From: Streptomyces sp. 130
GTDB lineage: Bacteria; Actinomycetota; Actinomycetes; Streptomycetales; Streptomycetaceae
DNA: 64,000 nucleotides
Assembly: GCF_007096885.1 (NCBI RefSeq)
Contig: NZ_VJNO01000005.1
Coordinates: 124,001 to 188,000 of the forward strand
Direction: 5' to 3'
The notes below the pieces were generated by a model that saw only the letters and a list, made by a program, of their open reading frames with translations, searched no databases and was not told the origin of the DNA. Made by a program: the position numbers and the translations under genes. This document shows, in pieces, positions 16,089 to 25,428 of the stretch; the first letter of the stretch is position 1; the number at the start of each line of letters is the position of its first letter.

Positions 16089-16553
16089 ATGGCACCCAAC
16101 ATCGCAACGAACACCGCCGTGGAACTCGACGCACTGCTTGACTTCGTACGGCCCCGGCACCGGGCAATCCTGCTGACCACCCGGGCCGACGGCCGCCCCC
16201 AGGGCTCCCCGCTCACCTGCGGCGTGGACGACGCGGGCCGGATCGTGGTCTCCACGTACCCGGAGCGCGCCAAGACCCGCAACGCCAAGCGCGACGCACG
16301 CGTCAGCGTGATCGTCCTGTCGGACGACTGGAACGGGCCGTGGGTCCAGATCGACGGGTCGGCCGAGGTCATCGACGCGCCGGAGTCGGTCGAGCCGCTG
16401 GTCGAGTACTTCCGGAACATCTCCGGCGAGCACCCCGACTGGGACGAGTACCGGGCGGCGATGGTGAAGCAGGGGAAGTCGATCATCCGGATCACCCCGG
16501 AGCGCTGGGGCCCCGTCGCCACCGGCGGCTTCCCGGCCCGCCTCGCCCCGTGA
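16089..16553 (+). CDS. PPOX-class F420-dependent oxidoreductase-like protein
   Basis: 154 residues with a split beta-barrel flavin/F420 fold: FVRPRHRAILLTTRADGRPQ, then SPLTCGVDDAGRIVVSTYPE, KTRNAKRDARVSVIVLSDD and WVQIDGSAEV. This is the PPOX class/TIGR03618-like layout. Reductant F420 is inferred from family habit in actinobacteria. It overlaps the next gene by 4 nt (GTGA), so the pair is translationally coupled. Confidence 0.85.
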   Translation: MAPNIATNTAVELDALLDFVRPRHRAILLTTRADGRPQGSPLTCGVDDAGRIVVSTYPERAKTRNAKRDARVSVIVLSDDWNGPWVQIDGSAEVIDAPESVEPLVEYFRNISGEHPDWDEYRAAMVKQGKSIIRITPERWGPVATGGFPARLAP

Positions 16554-17464
16554 TCGCCCCCGCCGTGCTGGACCGGGCCCGGATCGTCGCCGGGCCCGAG
16601 GTCGGCGAGGCCGCCGTGCGCCAACTGGCGGCGGCCACCGGGCGCGCCGTCGAACGCCGCCTGGGCGAGGGCCCCTTCGTGTACGTGGGAGCCTCGCTGC
16701 CCGACGCGGTGCGCGGGGCGGACCTGGTCTGGTTCCACAGCGTCAACGCGGGCACGGACGCCCTGCTGCGCTCCGGGCCCTGGCCGGACGGCGTGCTGCT
16801 GACCCGGACCGTGGGACGGATGGGCGAGCGGATCGCGCAGTACGTGCTGGGCTGGGTGCTCGCGGAGTGCCAGTCGGTCCCGGAGTTCGCCGCCCAGCAC
16901 GCCCGCGCCGAGTGGCGCCGCATCGACTCCGAACTCGTCGCCGGACAGACCGCCGTGGTGCACGGCATCGGCCGCATCGGCTCCGCCGTCGCCACGCTGC
17001 TCCGGGCCTGCTCCATCCGGACCGTGGCCGCCGCCCGCACCCCGCGCCCGGTGCCGCCCGGCTTCGACGCGGTGGTCCCGGCGGACGAACCGGTGGCCGC
17101 CCGCTGGGTGGTCGCCGCGCTCCCGCTGACCGGGGCGACCACCGGCTACTTCGGGGCGGACCGGTTCGCGGCGATGGGCGGGGCGACGTTCCTCAACGTG
17201 GGGCGGGGGGCGACGGTGGATCTGGGGGCGCTGGAGGGGGCGCTGCGCTCCGGGGCGGTGGGGCGGGCGGTGCTCGATGTGCTGGCCGACGAGCCGGCGG
17301 CGCCCGGGGACGCGTGCTGGCGGCTGCCGCGTACGGTCGTCACCTCGCACTCCGCGGGGATCACGGCGGACGAGGACATCGTCACGGACTTCGCCGCGTG
17401 CCGGCGGGAGGTGGCGGCGGGCCGGGTCCCGGCGCTCACGGTGGACACCGCCCGGGGCTACTAG
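16550..17464 (+). CDS. D-isomer 2-hydroxyacid dehydrogenase
   Basis: 304 residues. NAD(P)-dependent oxidoreductase with Rossmann motif VVHGIGRIGSAVATLL (GxGxxG), substrate/NAD segment FLNVGRGATVDLGALEGAL (catalytic Arg region), and VLDVLADEPAAPGD...VVTSHSAGI with the Glu and His of the catalytic triad. The N-terminal lid has VWFHSVNAGTDALL. It starts with the GTG overlapping the upstream stop. Substrate not predictable. Stop codon faces the TetR gene. Confidence 0.88.
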   Translation: MIAPAVLDRARIVAGPEVGEAAVRQLAAATGRAVERRLGEGPFVYVGASLPDAVRGADLVWFHSVNAGTDALLRSGPWPDGVLLTRTVGRMGERIAQYVLGWVLAECQSVPEFAAQHARAEWRRIDSELVAGQTAVVHGIGRIGSAVATLLRACSIRTVAAARTPRPVPPGFDAVVPADEPVAARWVVAALPLTGATTGYFGADRFAAMGGATFLNVGRGATVDLGALEGALRSGAVGRAVLDVLADEPAAPGDACWRLPRTVVTSHSAGITADEDIVTDFAACRREVAAGRVPALTVDTARGY

Positions 17465-17469
17465 CGCGG

Positions 17470-18234
17470 TTACCGGGCGCGCTCCCGCATCGCGTCGATC
17501 CCCGCGATCAGCAGGTCCAGCGCGAAGGCGAAGTCGCGCTCGCGGGTGTCCTCCACGGCGGCCCCGCCGCGTGCCGCCGTCAGGCCCGGCGAGCCCTCCA
17601 CGAAGCCGTCGAGCCGGGGCTGCTCCTGGATCGCCGCCATCGCCTGCCGGACGTACTCGTCCTGGGTGAGCCCCGCCTCCGCGCTCCGCCGCGCGAACCG
17701 GCCCTCGGCCGTGCCGAATCCGTACACGAACTGGAAGACCGCCGACAGCGCGCCCCCGTGGTCCTCCGGCGGCAGCCCGGTCGCCCGGATCACGTCCCGC
17801 ACGGTGCGGGTCACCAGCAGCGCGTGCGGCCCGAGGTTGAGGAACCGGCCCACGAGCGGCGAGACCCAGACGTGCCGCACCAGCAGCCCCCGGTACGCCG
17901 CCGCCACCGCGCGCAGCCGGTCCTGCCAGGGGGCGTCGGCGTCCGGCGGCGCGATCTCGGCGTGCACCGCGTCCAGGGCCAGTTCCAGCAGGTCGTCCTT
18001 GGTGTCCACGTACCAGTAGAGGGACATGGCCGTCACGTCCAGCTCGGCGGCCAGCCGGCGCATGGAGAACTTCGCCAGGCCCTCGGCGTCCAGCAGCCGC
18101 ACCGTGGCCTCGGTGATCCGCTCCCGGCCGAGCCCGGCCGGCTGGTCCGTGCGGCGGGAGCGCGCGGGCTGCCGGGGCTCCAGCCACACACTGGAGCGGA
18201 CGGGGTTCTTCACGCGGTCGGCCGCGGACACCAT
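17470..18234 (-). CDS. TetR-family regulator with TetR_C-type ligand domain
   Basis: 254 residues. HTH at about residues 35-80: ITEATVRLLDAEGLAKFSMR, RLAAELDVTAMSLYWYVDTK, with the diagnostic SLYWYV recognition helix of the TetR tetracycline-repressor subclass. The C-terminal domain has LLVRHVWVSPLVGRFLNLGP and FQFVYGFGTAEGRFA. GAGGGAG lies 7 nt before the ATG. It is divergent from the EEP-family gene (220 bp between), and its own target is unknown. Confidence 0.9.
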   Translation of the reverse strand: MVSAADRVKNPVRSSVWLEPRQPARSRRTDQPAGLGRERITEATVRLLDAEGLAKFSMRRLAAELDVTAMSLYWYVDTKDDLLELALDAVHAEIAPPDADAPWQDRLRAVAAAYRGLLVRHVWVSPLVGRFLNLGPHALLVTRTVRDVIRATGLPPEDHGGALSAVFQFVYGFGTAEGRFARRSAEAGLTQDEYVRQAMAAIQEQPRLDGFVEGSPGLTAARGGAAVEDTRERDFAFALDLLIAGIDAMRERAR

Positions 18235-18454
18235 GGCGCACTCCCTCGTCTCGCCGGCGGAACGTACGGACCGGCCGCCTGCCGCGCACCCGTGAAACGG
18301 AGGCGTACGGTCCGGCGCGTCCCGCCCGATGCTATGCCGCTGCCGCGCCCGGACCGGCCGGACATCGGGGTGGTTGGGGCGTACAAGCGTCTTCTCGTGG
18401 GTACGGTGCCGGTCGCCGCATCGGATTACGACCTGCCCCGGAAGCTGGAGTGAT

Positions 18455-19327
18455 ATGTCACTGCGTCGTCGTACGGTGGAAGTCCTGGTGGCCGCGGGAT
18501 TGCTGGGGGCCGCGCTCGCGCCTCCGGCCACGGCGGCGGAGCACGGGCAGGCGCCCGGGCGGTCGGTGCCGCTGCGCGTCGCCACGTACAACATCCATGC
18601 CGGGGCCGGCATGGACAACGTCTTCGATCTCGACCGGCAGGTGGCCGCGCTGCGCGCCCTGGACGCGGATGTGATCGGGCTCCAGGAGGTGGACGTCCAC
18701 TGGGGCGACCGCAGCCAGGGGCGGGACCTGGCGGCCGAGCTGGGCCGGCGGCTGGGGATGCACGTCTCCTTCGCGCCGATCTACAGCCTCGATCCGGTGG
18801 CGGAGGGCGGGCCCCGGCGGGAGTTCGGCGTCGCCGTGCTGTCCCGGTACCGGATCGTGAGCGCCGAGAACCACGACCTGACCCGGCTCTCCACGCAGGA
18901 CCCGGACCCGGTCCCGGCGCCCGCGCCCGGCTTCGGCGAGGTGGTGCTGAAGGTGCGCGGGCTGCCCGTCCATGTGTACGCGACGCATCTCGACTACCGG
19001 GGCGACCCGTCCGTCCGCGTCGCCCAGGTCGCGGACACGCGCCGGATCATGGCGGAGGACCGGGCGCGCGAGCGGCGGCCGGTGCGGCAGATCCTGCTCG
19101 GCGACTTCAACGCGCCGCCGGCCGCGCCGGAGCTGGCGCCGCTGTGGAAGGAGCTCACCGACGCCGAACCGGGCGGGCCGACGTACCCGGCGCTGAATCC
19201 GGTGCAGCGGATCGACTACGTGGCCGTTTCGAAGGACACCGTGCGGGTACGCGGCGCGGCGGTGGCCGAGGAGTCGCTCGCCTCGGACCACCGCCCTGTC
19301 GTGGCCGACCTGTTGCTGCGGCGCTGA
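18455..19327 (+). CDS. secreted endonuclease/exonuclease/phosphatase-family protein
   Basis: 290 residues with a signal peptide (MSLRRRTVEVLVAAGLLGAA...PATAAEHG). Mg-dependent EEP fold: RVATYNIHAGAGMDNVFDL (Asn), VIGLQEVDVHWGDRS (metal Glu), YATHLDYRGD, ILLGDFNAPPAAPEL (Asp/Asn), RIDYVAVS, and SLASDHRPVVADL (catalytic Asp/His). Substrate could be a nucleic acid, phosphodiester or sphingomyelin-like lipid. GGAG is 5 nt before the ATG. It converges with the GT39 gene. Confidence 0.9.
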   Translation: MSLRRRTVEVLVAAGLLGAALAPPATAAEHGQAPGRSVPLRVATYNIHAGAGMDNVFDLDRQVAALRALDADVIGLQEVDVHWGDRSQGRDLAAELGRRLGMHVSFAPIYSLDPVAEGGPRREFGVAVLSRYRIVSAENHDLTRLSTQDPDPVPAPAPGFGEVVLKVRGLPVHVYATHLDYRGDPSVRVAQVADTRRIMAEDRARERRPVRQILLGDFNAPPAAPELAPLWKELTDAEPGGPTYPALNPVQRIDYVAVSKDTVRVRGAAVAEESLASDHRPVVADLLLRR

Positions 19328-19339
19328 GTTCCCGGGCCG

Positions 19340-21493
19340 TCAGCTGCCCGTCTTCGGCTGGGTGAGGTCGTAGAAGGTGGCGCTGCCCGCCGTCACCTCC
19401 GTGAAGTTCTCCTCCACCCAGGACGAGATCTGCGAGGCGGTGCCGCTGCCGCCCATGCCGCCGCCCATTCCGCCGCCCGAGACGAAGTAGTGGACGCGGC
19501 CGTCCTCGACGTACTCCTTGAACTGCGCGAGCGTCGGGGACGGGTCGCTTCCGTTGAAGCCGCCGATCGCCATGACGGGCTCCTCGGTGGCGAGTTGGTA
19601 GCTCGCGGCGTTCTGGGAGCCGATGGCCGCCGCGGCCCAGGTGTAGTCGTCGGCGTTCTTCTCCAGGAGCGCCTTGGCCTGGGAGCCGACGGACGCGCCG
19701 TTGAGGAGGCCGCCCATGCCGCCGCCGCCCATGCCGCCCGGTCCGCCGCGCTCGCCCGTGGTGGGCGCGGTGCCGCGTCGGCCGTTCTGGGTGGGGGGTT
19801 GGCCCTGGTTCTGGCCCTGGTTGGGCGGGGTGCCGGTGGGGGGCCGGCCCATGCCGGTGCCCTGCTGGGTGGTGCCGCCCTGCCCCGGGGGCATGCCGCC
19901 GCCCGGTCCGCCGCCGCCCGGTCCGCCGCCCCGGCCACCGCCACCGCCGCCCGGTCCGCCCATGCCGCCGCCCGAGGCCGGGCCCGCCGTGACGATGGAG
20001 CCCTGGTGGCCGGTGTTCAGGGTGCTGACGGTGTACGCGGCCGGCCCGGCGAGCGACGCGGCGAAGCCCAGCACCACCGCGACCAGGGCCAGTCGGCGGC
20101 CGATCCGGGCCGCGAGCAGCAGGCCCACCGCCGCCACGAGTCCGGTGACGAGGACGGCCGTCCGCAGCCACGGCTGGTAGTCCGGGGTGCGGCCGAGGAG
20201 CACGTAGGCCCAGTACGCCGTCACCGCCACGGTCCCCGCCAGCGCGGCGCCCGCCCACCAGCGGGCCCGTTCCTCCCACAGGACCGTGACGCCCATGCCG
20301 GTCAGCGCGGCCAGGTAGGGCGCCAGGGCCACCGTGTAGTACTGGTGGAAGATTCCGGCCATGAAGCTGAACACGGCGGCCGTCATCAGCAGCGAACCGC
20401 CCCACGCGAGGAACGCCGCCCGCGCGGTGTCCGTCCGCTTCACGCGCCAGGTCAGCCAGATCCCGGCCACGAGCAGGATCAGGGCGGCGGGCAGCAGCCA
20501 CGAGATCTGGGCGCCCACCTCGGAGTTGAACATCCGGCCGATTCCGGTCTCGCCCCACTGACCGCCGCCGCCCGGACCGCCCCCGCCCCCGACGCTGCCG
20601 GTCTCCTCGCCGTTGATCCGGCCGAGCCCGTTGTAGCCGAAGGTCAGCTCGAGGAACGAGTTGTTCTGCGAACCGCCGATGTACGGGCGTGAGGAGGCCG
20701 GCCACAGCTCGACGGCCGCCACCCACCAGCCGCCCGCGACGACCATGGCGAGCGCGGACAGACCGAGCTGCCCGAACCTCCTGCGTACGGGAACCGGCGC
20801 GCACACCGCGTACAGCACGGCCAGCGGCGGCAGGATCAGGAACGCCTGGAGGGTCTTCGACAGGAACGCGATTCCCACCGCGACACCCGCCCACACCAGC
20901 CACTTCGTGCGGCCCTTCTCCATCGCGCGCAGCACGCAGTAGACGGTGACCGTCATCAGCAGCGCGAGCATCGCGTCCGGGTTGTTGAAGCGGAACATCA
21001 GCGCGGCGACGGGCGTCAGCGCGAACACCGCCATGGTGATGAGCCCGGCGGCGGCACTGAAGCGGCGGCGCACGGCCGCGTACAGCACCCCGGCCGTCGC
21101 GGCGGCCATCACCACCTGCGGGGCGAGGATCGCCCAGGAGCTGAGCCCGAAGACCCGCACCGAGAGGGCCATGGGCCACAGGGTGGCCGGCGGCTTGTCG
21201 ACGGTGATGGCATTGGCCGCGTCGAGCGAGCCGAAGAAGAACGCCTTCCAGCTGCGGCTGCCGGCCTGCACGGCGGCGGAGTAGAAGGAGTTGGCGTAGC
21301 CGGAGGCGCTGAGGTTCCAGAGGTACGCCAGCGTGATGGCCAGCAGCAGGGCCAGGAACGCGGGACGCACCCAGGGCGCGTCCTCGGTCCGGCCGCGCCA
21401 GGTCCGGCGGAGCAGCGAGGCACCGGCCCGTGCGTGCCCCGGGGGTGTGTCCGGCCGGGCGGCCGGCGCGTAGGCGGGGTCGAGCGTGGTCAT
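19340..21493 (-). CDS. membrane glycosyltransferase, GT39/ArnT-like
   Basis: 717 residues. GT-C polyprenyl-phosphate-dependent transferase. The first luminal loop after helix 1 has GYANSFYSAAVQAGSRSWKA and the conserved DKPPATLWPMALSVR motif, then about ten transmembrane helices. After about residue 505 comes a very Gly/Met/Pro/Gln-rich linker (GGMGGPGGGGGG and similar), then a folded C-terminal module with EEPVMAIGGFNGSDPSPTLA and VHYFVSGGGMGGG, typical of actinobacterial family members. It probably adds sugars from a lipid carrier to wall polymer or protein. The start overlaps the upstream GT2 stop by 4 nt. Confidence 0.9.
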   Translation of the reverse strand: MTTLDPAYAPAARPDTPPGHARAGASLLRRTWRGRTEDAPWVRPAFLALLLAITLAYLWNLSASGYANSFYSAAVQAGSRSWKAFFFGSLDAANAITVDKPPATLWPMALSVRVFGLSSWAILAPQVVMAAATAGVLYAAVRRRFSAAAGLITMAVFALTPVAALMFRFNNPDAMLALLMTVTVYCVLRAMEKGRTKWLVWAGVAVGIAFLSKTLQAFLILPPLAVLYAVCAPVPVRRRFGQLGLSALAMVVAGGWWVAAVELWPASSRPYIGGSQNNSFLELTFGYNGLGRINGEETGSVGGGGGPGGGGQWGETGIGRMFNSEVGAQISWLLPAALILLVAGIWLTWRVKRTDTARAAFLAWGGSLLMTAAVFSFMAGIFHQYYTVALAPYLAALTGMGVTVLWEERARWWAGAALAGTVAVTAYWAYVLLGRTPDYQPWLRTAVLVTGLVAAVGLLLAARIGRRLALVAVVLGFAASLAGPAAYTVSTLNTGHQGSIVTAGPASGGGMGGPGGGGGGRGGGPGGGGPGGGMPPGQGGTTQQGTGMGRPPTGTPPNQGQNQGQPPTQNGRRGTAPTTGERGGPGGMGGGGMGGLLNGASVGSQAKALLEKNADDYTWAAAAIGSQNAASYQLATEEPVMAIGGFNGSDPSPTLAQFKEYVEDGRVHYFVSGGGMGGGMGGSGTASQISSWVEENFTEVTAGSATFYDLTQPKTGS

Positions 21494-22818
21494 CGGACGT
21501 TCCTCGGGTCGGGGGTGGTTTCGGTGGCGTGCGGCGCGGGAACGGCGGCTTCGCGCACGGGGTTTGCCCGCTCCCGGTCCGGGAAGACCCAGGCACGGAA
21601 GAGCAGGAAGCGCAGCACCGTCGCCGCGAGGTTGGCCGCGATGAGCACCGCGAGTTCGGTGCTGTGCGAGGGCGAGCCGGAGGCGGCGCCCAGGGCCGCC
21701 AGCGAGCCGCTGGTCAGGGCGAGCCCGATGGCGAAGACCACGAGGCCCTGTGCCTGGTGACGGACGGCGCCACCCCGCCCTCGTACCCCGAAGGTGAGCC
21801 TCCGGTTGGCGGCGGTGTTCGCGACGGCCGAGACGAGGAGCGCGGCCCCGTTGGCGAGCTGGGGCCCGGCGCCGAGCCGGAAGAGCGAGTACAGCGCCAG
21901 GTAGAACAGCGTGGACAGGGCGCCCACGACGCAGAACCCGACGAGCTGCCGGGCGAGCCCGCCCGGCACCCCGCCGATCGCCCGGTCGCGCGGATCGTCC
22001 CCGAAGGGCCGTGCCAGCCGGTCCAGCGGGAGCGCGCCGACGGCCAGCGCCCGCCCCACCCGCCACACCCCCTTCAGGTCCTCGGTGGCGGTCCGCACGA
22101 TGTGGACCGTGGAGTCGGGGTCGTCCACCCAGTCGACGGGCACCTCGTGGATGCGCAGCCCGGCCCGTTCGGCGAGCACCAGCATCTCGGTGTCGAAGAA
22201 CCAGCCGGTGTCCTCCACCATCGGCAGCAGCCGCTGCGCGACCTCCCGCCGGATCGCCTTGAACCCGCACTGCGCGTCGCTGAACCGGGCGGCCAGCGAC
22301 GAACGCAGGATGATGTTGTAGGCCCGCGAGATGAACTCCCGCTTCGTCCCCCGCACCACCCGCGAACTACGCGCGAGGCGGGAGCCGATGGCCAGGTCGG
22401 AGTGCCCGGAGATGAGCGGCGCCACCAGCGGAAGCAGGGCGTTGAGGTCGGTGGACAGGTCCACGTCCATGTACGCGAGCACCGGCGCGTCCGAGTGGGT
22501 CCACACGGTACGCAGCGCCCGCCCGCGCCCCCTCTCCTCCAGCCTGAAGGACCGCACCCTGGGCAGCGAGCGCGCCAGCCGCTCCGCCACCTCGGGCGTC
22601 CGGTCGGTGCTGGCGTTGTCGGCGACGGTGATCCGGAAGGCGTACGGGAAGGTACGGGCCAGGTGCTCGTGCAGCCGCAGCACGCACGGTTCGAGGTCCT
22701 TCTCCTCGTTGTAGACGGGCACCACCACATCGAGCACGGGCGCACCCGCCGCGCCCCCCACCCCGGCCAGGAGGTGGTCCCGGGCCGGCAGGGCGCTCCA
22801 AGGAGTCTCGGTTCGCAT
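21490..22818 (-). CDS. GT2 dolichol-phosphate-mannose-synthase-like transferase fused to GtrA domain
   Basis: 442 residues. Family 2 core (about residues 25-270): VLDVVVPVYNEEKDLEPCVL, ADNASTDRTPEVAERLA, APVLAYMDVDLSTDLNALLP (DxD), DAQCGFKAIRREVAQRLLP. The C-terminal part has four helices of the GtrA flippase-like type (LVGFCVVGALSTLFYLALY...LANGAALLVSAVANTAANRR). It makes a polyprenyl-phosphate sugar, the donor needed by the coupled downstream GT39 enzyme. Start ATG at 22818; an upstream in-frame GTG at 22848 is the alternative. Confidence 0.9.
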   Translation of the reverse strand: MRTETPWSALPARDHLLAGVGGAAGAPVLDVVVPVYNEEKDLEPCVLRLHEHLARTFPYAFRITVADNASTDRTPEVAERLARSLPRVRSFRLEERGRGRALRTVWTHSDAPVLAYMDVDLSTDLNALLPLVAPLISGHSDLAIGSRLARSSRVVRGTKREFISRAYNIILRSSLAARFSDAQCGFKAIRREVAQRLLPMVEDTGWFFDTEMLVLAERAGLRIHEVPVDWVDDPDSTVHIVRTATEDLKGVWRVGRALAVGALPLDRLARPFGDDPRDRAIGGVPGGLARQLVGFCVVGALSTLFYLALYSLFRLGAGPQLANGAALLVSAVANTAANRRLTFGVRGRGGAVRHQAQGLVVFAIGLALTSGSLAALGAASGSPSHSTELAVLIAANLAATVLRFLLFRAWVFPDRERANPVREAAVPAPHATETTPDPRNVR

Positions 22819-22845
22819 GCCGTCGACACTCGCGAACGGCGCTGT

Positions 22846-22879
22846 CACAGGCGTGTGGTGAGGCTGTGGCGCGCCTGTG
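22846..22879. promoter_or_regulatory. inverted repeat CACAGGCG-N18-CGCCTGTG
   Basis: Perfect 8-bp arms just upstream of the GT2 start. Candidate site for the neighbouring OmpR-type response regulator or part of the 5' leader. Unproven. Confidence 0.35.
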
Positions 22880-23096
22880 GAACCGGCGGACGTGTGCTGC
22901 CGCGGCGGTTGCGAGGTGCTCGTCCGACGCGGGCGAGCGGCAGTTCACCGGCCGGCGTGAGAACCACTGCCGGCGACTGGGCGCGTGTCAGCGGGCGCCG
23001 GGCCCGATCGTGACGTACCGCGGTGCCACGGCTTCGAAACGCCGACCCGCTGGACGGGACGCACGGGCGTCCGGCCTCCGCCTTGCCCGGCCCTCG

Positions 23097-24605
23097 TCAT
23101 CCGGCGGGGGCCGTCCACGCCCCCTCCACCGGCAGCCGCACCGCGAACACCGTCTCCCCCGGGACCGACCGCACCTCCACCGCGCCGCCGTGCGCCGCCA
23201 CCACCGCCTGGACGATCGCGAGGCCGAGGCCCGTGGAGCCGGCGTGGCGGGAACGGGAGGCGTCGCCCCGGGTGAAGCGTTCGAAGATGTGGGGCAGGAG
23301 GTCCAGGGGGATGCCGGGGCCGTCGTCCTGGACCTCCACCGTGACCCACGGGGTGCCGGCGGCGGCCAGGACGCGGGCGGTGACCGTGGTGCCCGGCGGG
23401 GTGTGGCTACGGGCGTTGGCCAGGAGGTTGACCAGGACCTGGTGGATGCGGGTGGGGTCGGCGCGGACCGTCGCGGGGGCGTCCGGCAGGTCGAGGCGCC
23501 AGTGGCGGGCGGGCTCGGCGCGGTCCGCCGCGCGGGCGTCGCTCACCGCGTCCACGACGAGCGGCGAGAGGTCGGTGCTCTCGTACGAGAGCGGACGGCC
23601 GGCGTCCAGGCGGGCCAGCAGGAGCAGGTCCTCGACCATGCCCGTCATCCGCTGGGCCTCCGACTCGATGCGCCCGAGCGCGTGCCGGGTGTCCGGACCG
23701 GGGTCCTCGCCGCCGCGCCGGGTGAGTTCGGCGTAGCCGCGTATCGAGGCGAGCGGGGTCCTCAGTTCGTGACTGGCGTCCGCGACGAACCGGCGCACCC
23801 GCGTCTCGCTGCGCTGCCGCGCGTCCAGGGCCGACCCCACGTGCCCCAGCATCCGGTTCAGCGCCGCGCCGACCTGCCCCACCTCGGTGCGCGGGTCCGC
23901 CTCGGCGTCCGGGACCCGTTCGAGGAGCGCCACCTCACCGCTGTGCAGGGGCAGTTCGGAGACCCGGGTCGCGGTGGCCGCCACCCGGCGCAGGGGCCGC
24001 AGCGCGACACCGACCATCGCGGCGCCCGCGATCCCCGCCGCGACGAGCCCCGCACCGGTCACGCAGACCTCCACCAGGATCAGGGTGCCCAGCGCACGGC
24101 TCACCTCGGTGGTCGGGATGCCGACGAGCACCGTGGCACCGCCGCCCGCGGGCACCGCCCGCACCCGGTAGCCGTCCAGGCCGGGCAGCTCGACGTCGTG
24201 CGCACGGTCGTCGGCCGTGACCCCGGCGGCCGTCACGGCGTCCCGCTGGGCGTCGGTCAGCGGTTCGGTGTTCTCGCCGGCGTCGAAGCCGCCGTCCTTC
24301 ACGACGGCCGAGTCCGTGATCTCCCCCCGCTCGACCAGCGCGCCGAAGGTCTCCAGCGGCTGGCCGCCCATGCCGATGAAACCGAGCGGATCACGCTCCG
24401 GGGACGCTTTCGGGCCGCCGGGCGCGGGAACACCCGGCGCCCGCTGCGCCCGGACCGCGATGTCCCGCAGCTGGTCGTCGAGTTTCCCGTACATGTAACT
24501 GTGGAACGCGATCGCGGTGACCGAGCCGATCACGGCGGCGACGACGGCGATCAGCGCCACCGCCGAGACCACGAGGCGGGTGCGCAGGGTCCACGGCCGC
24601 CGCAT
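23097..24605 (-). CDS. membrane sensor histidine kinase
   Basis: 502 residues. Helix 1 (LVVSAVALIAVVAAVIGSVT), an extracytoplasmic sensor region of about 130 residues, helix 2 (GAGLVAAGIAGAAMVGVAL), HAMP, DHp with phospho-His in FVADASHELRTPLASIRGYA, and HATPase boxes N (QVLVNLLANARSHT), G1 (VQDDGPGIPLDLLPHIFERF) and G2 (GSTGLGLAIVQAVV). Cognate of the OmpR-type regulator upstream, whose stop lies 4 nt before this ATG. A GTG at 24617 overlapping that stop is the alternative start. Confidence 0.93.
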   Translation of the reverse strand: MRRPWTLRTRLVVSAVALIAVVAAVIGSVTAIAFHSYMYGKLDDQLRDIAVRAQRAPGVPAPGGPKASPERDPLGFIGMGGQPLETFGALVERGEITDSAVVKDGGFDAGENTEPLTDAQRDAVTAAGVTADDRAHDVELPGLDGYRVRAVPAGGGATVLVGIPTTEVSRALGTLILVEVCVTGAGLVAAGIAGAAMVGVALRPLRRVAATATRVSELPLHSGEVALLERVPDAEADPRTEVGQVGAALNRMLGHVGSALDARQRSETRVRRFVADASHELRTPLASIRGYAELTRRGGEDPGPDTRHALGRIESEAQRMTGMVEDLLLLARLDAGRPLSYESTDLSPLVVDAVSDARAADRAEPARHWRLDLPDAPATVRADPTRIHQVLVNLLANARSHTPPGTTVTARVLAAAGTPWVTVEVQDDGPGIPLDLLPHIFERFTRGDASRSRHAGSTGLGLAIVQAVVAAHGGAVEVRSVPGETVFAVRLPVEGAWTAPAG

Positions 24606-24609
24606 CGTG

Positions 24610-25350
24610 CTACTCACCCGGCTTGATCAGATATCCCGCCCCGCGCCGGGTGTGGATCATGGGCGAGCGGCCCGCGTCGATCTTCTTGCGCAGGTAGGAG
24701 ATGTACAGCTCGACCACGTTGGCCTGGCCGCCGAAGTCGTAGTTCCAGACCCGGTCCAGGATCTGCGCCTTGCTGAGCACCCGGCGCGGGTTGCGCATCA
24801 GGAACCGCAGCAGCTCGAACTCGGTCGCCGTCAGGTGGATGTTCTTCCCGCCCCGGCTGACCTCGTGGCTGTCCTCGTCCAGCATCAGGTCGCCCACCAC
24901 GAGCTGCGACTCACTGCGCGCCGCCGCCGTCCCCGACCGCCGGATCAGGCCGCGCAGCCGGGCCACGACCTCCTCCAGGCTGAACGGCTTGGTGACGTAG
25001 TCGTCGCCGCCCGCCGTGAGCCCGGCGATCCGGTCCTCCACGGCGTCGCGCGCGGTGAGGAACAGCACCGGCACGTCGGACAGTTCCCGCCGCAGCCTGC
25101 CGAGGACGGCGAGCCCGTCCATGTCGGGCAGCATCACGTCGAGGATGACCACGTCGGGCCGGAACGAGCGGGCCGTGCGCACGGCCGTCGCGCCGTCCCC
25201 CGCGCTGCGCACCTCCCAGCCCTCGTAACGAAGCGCCATCGACAGCAGCTCCGTGAGCGAAGCCTCGTCGTCCACGACCAGCACCCGCACGGGGGTACGG
25301 TCCGGCCTGAGCAGTTCGGTACGCCCCTGGGGCGAGGTCGTCGTCGTCAT
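24610..25350 (-). CDS. OmpR/PhoB-family response regulator
   Basis: 246 residues. Receiver with acidic pair VLVVDDEASL, phospho-acceptor Asp in VVILDVMLPDMDG, Thr in VLFLTARD, and Lys in DYVTKPFSLEE. The C-terminal winged helix has VHLTATEFELL-type sequence (NIHLTATEFELLRFLMRNPR), VWNYDFGGQANVVELYISYL and HTRRGAGYLI. First gene of the leftward set with the kinase; likely controls the adjacent glycosyltransferase genes, though that is context only. Confidence 0.95.
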   Translation of the reverse strand: MTTTTSPQGRTELLRPDRTPVRVLVVDDEASLTELLSMALRYEGWEVRSAGDGATAVRTARSFRPDVVILDVMLPDMDGLAVLGRLRRELSDVPVLFLTARDAVEDRIAGLTAGGDDYVTKPFSLEEVVARLRGLIRRSGTAAARSESQLVVGDLMLDEDSHEVSRGGKNIHLTATEFELLRFLMRNPRRVLSKAQILDRVWNYDFGGQANVVELYISYLRKKIDAGRSPMIHTRRGAGYLIKPGE

Positions 25351-25428
25351 GCCGCCAGCCTGTGAGACGGCTCTGAGAGAGTTCTTTTCCGTTTCTGTGA
25401 ATTCCCTGAGAAAGCCGCGGCGGGGCCC

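Noticed and set aside
15917..18289. 790-codon minus-strand frame spanning several genes
   Set aside because: Covers the antisense of the PPOX and dehydrogenase genes and a different frame of the TetR gene; no protein features.
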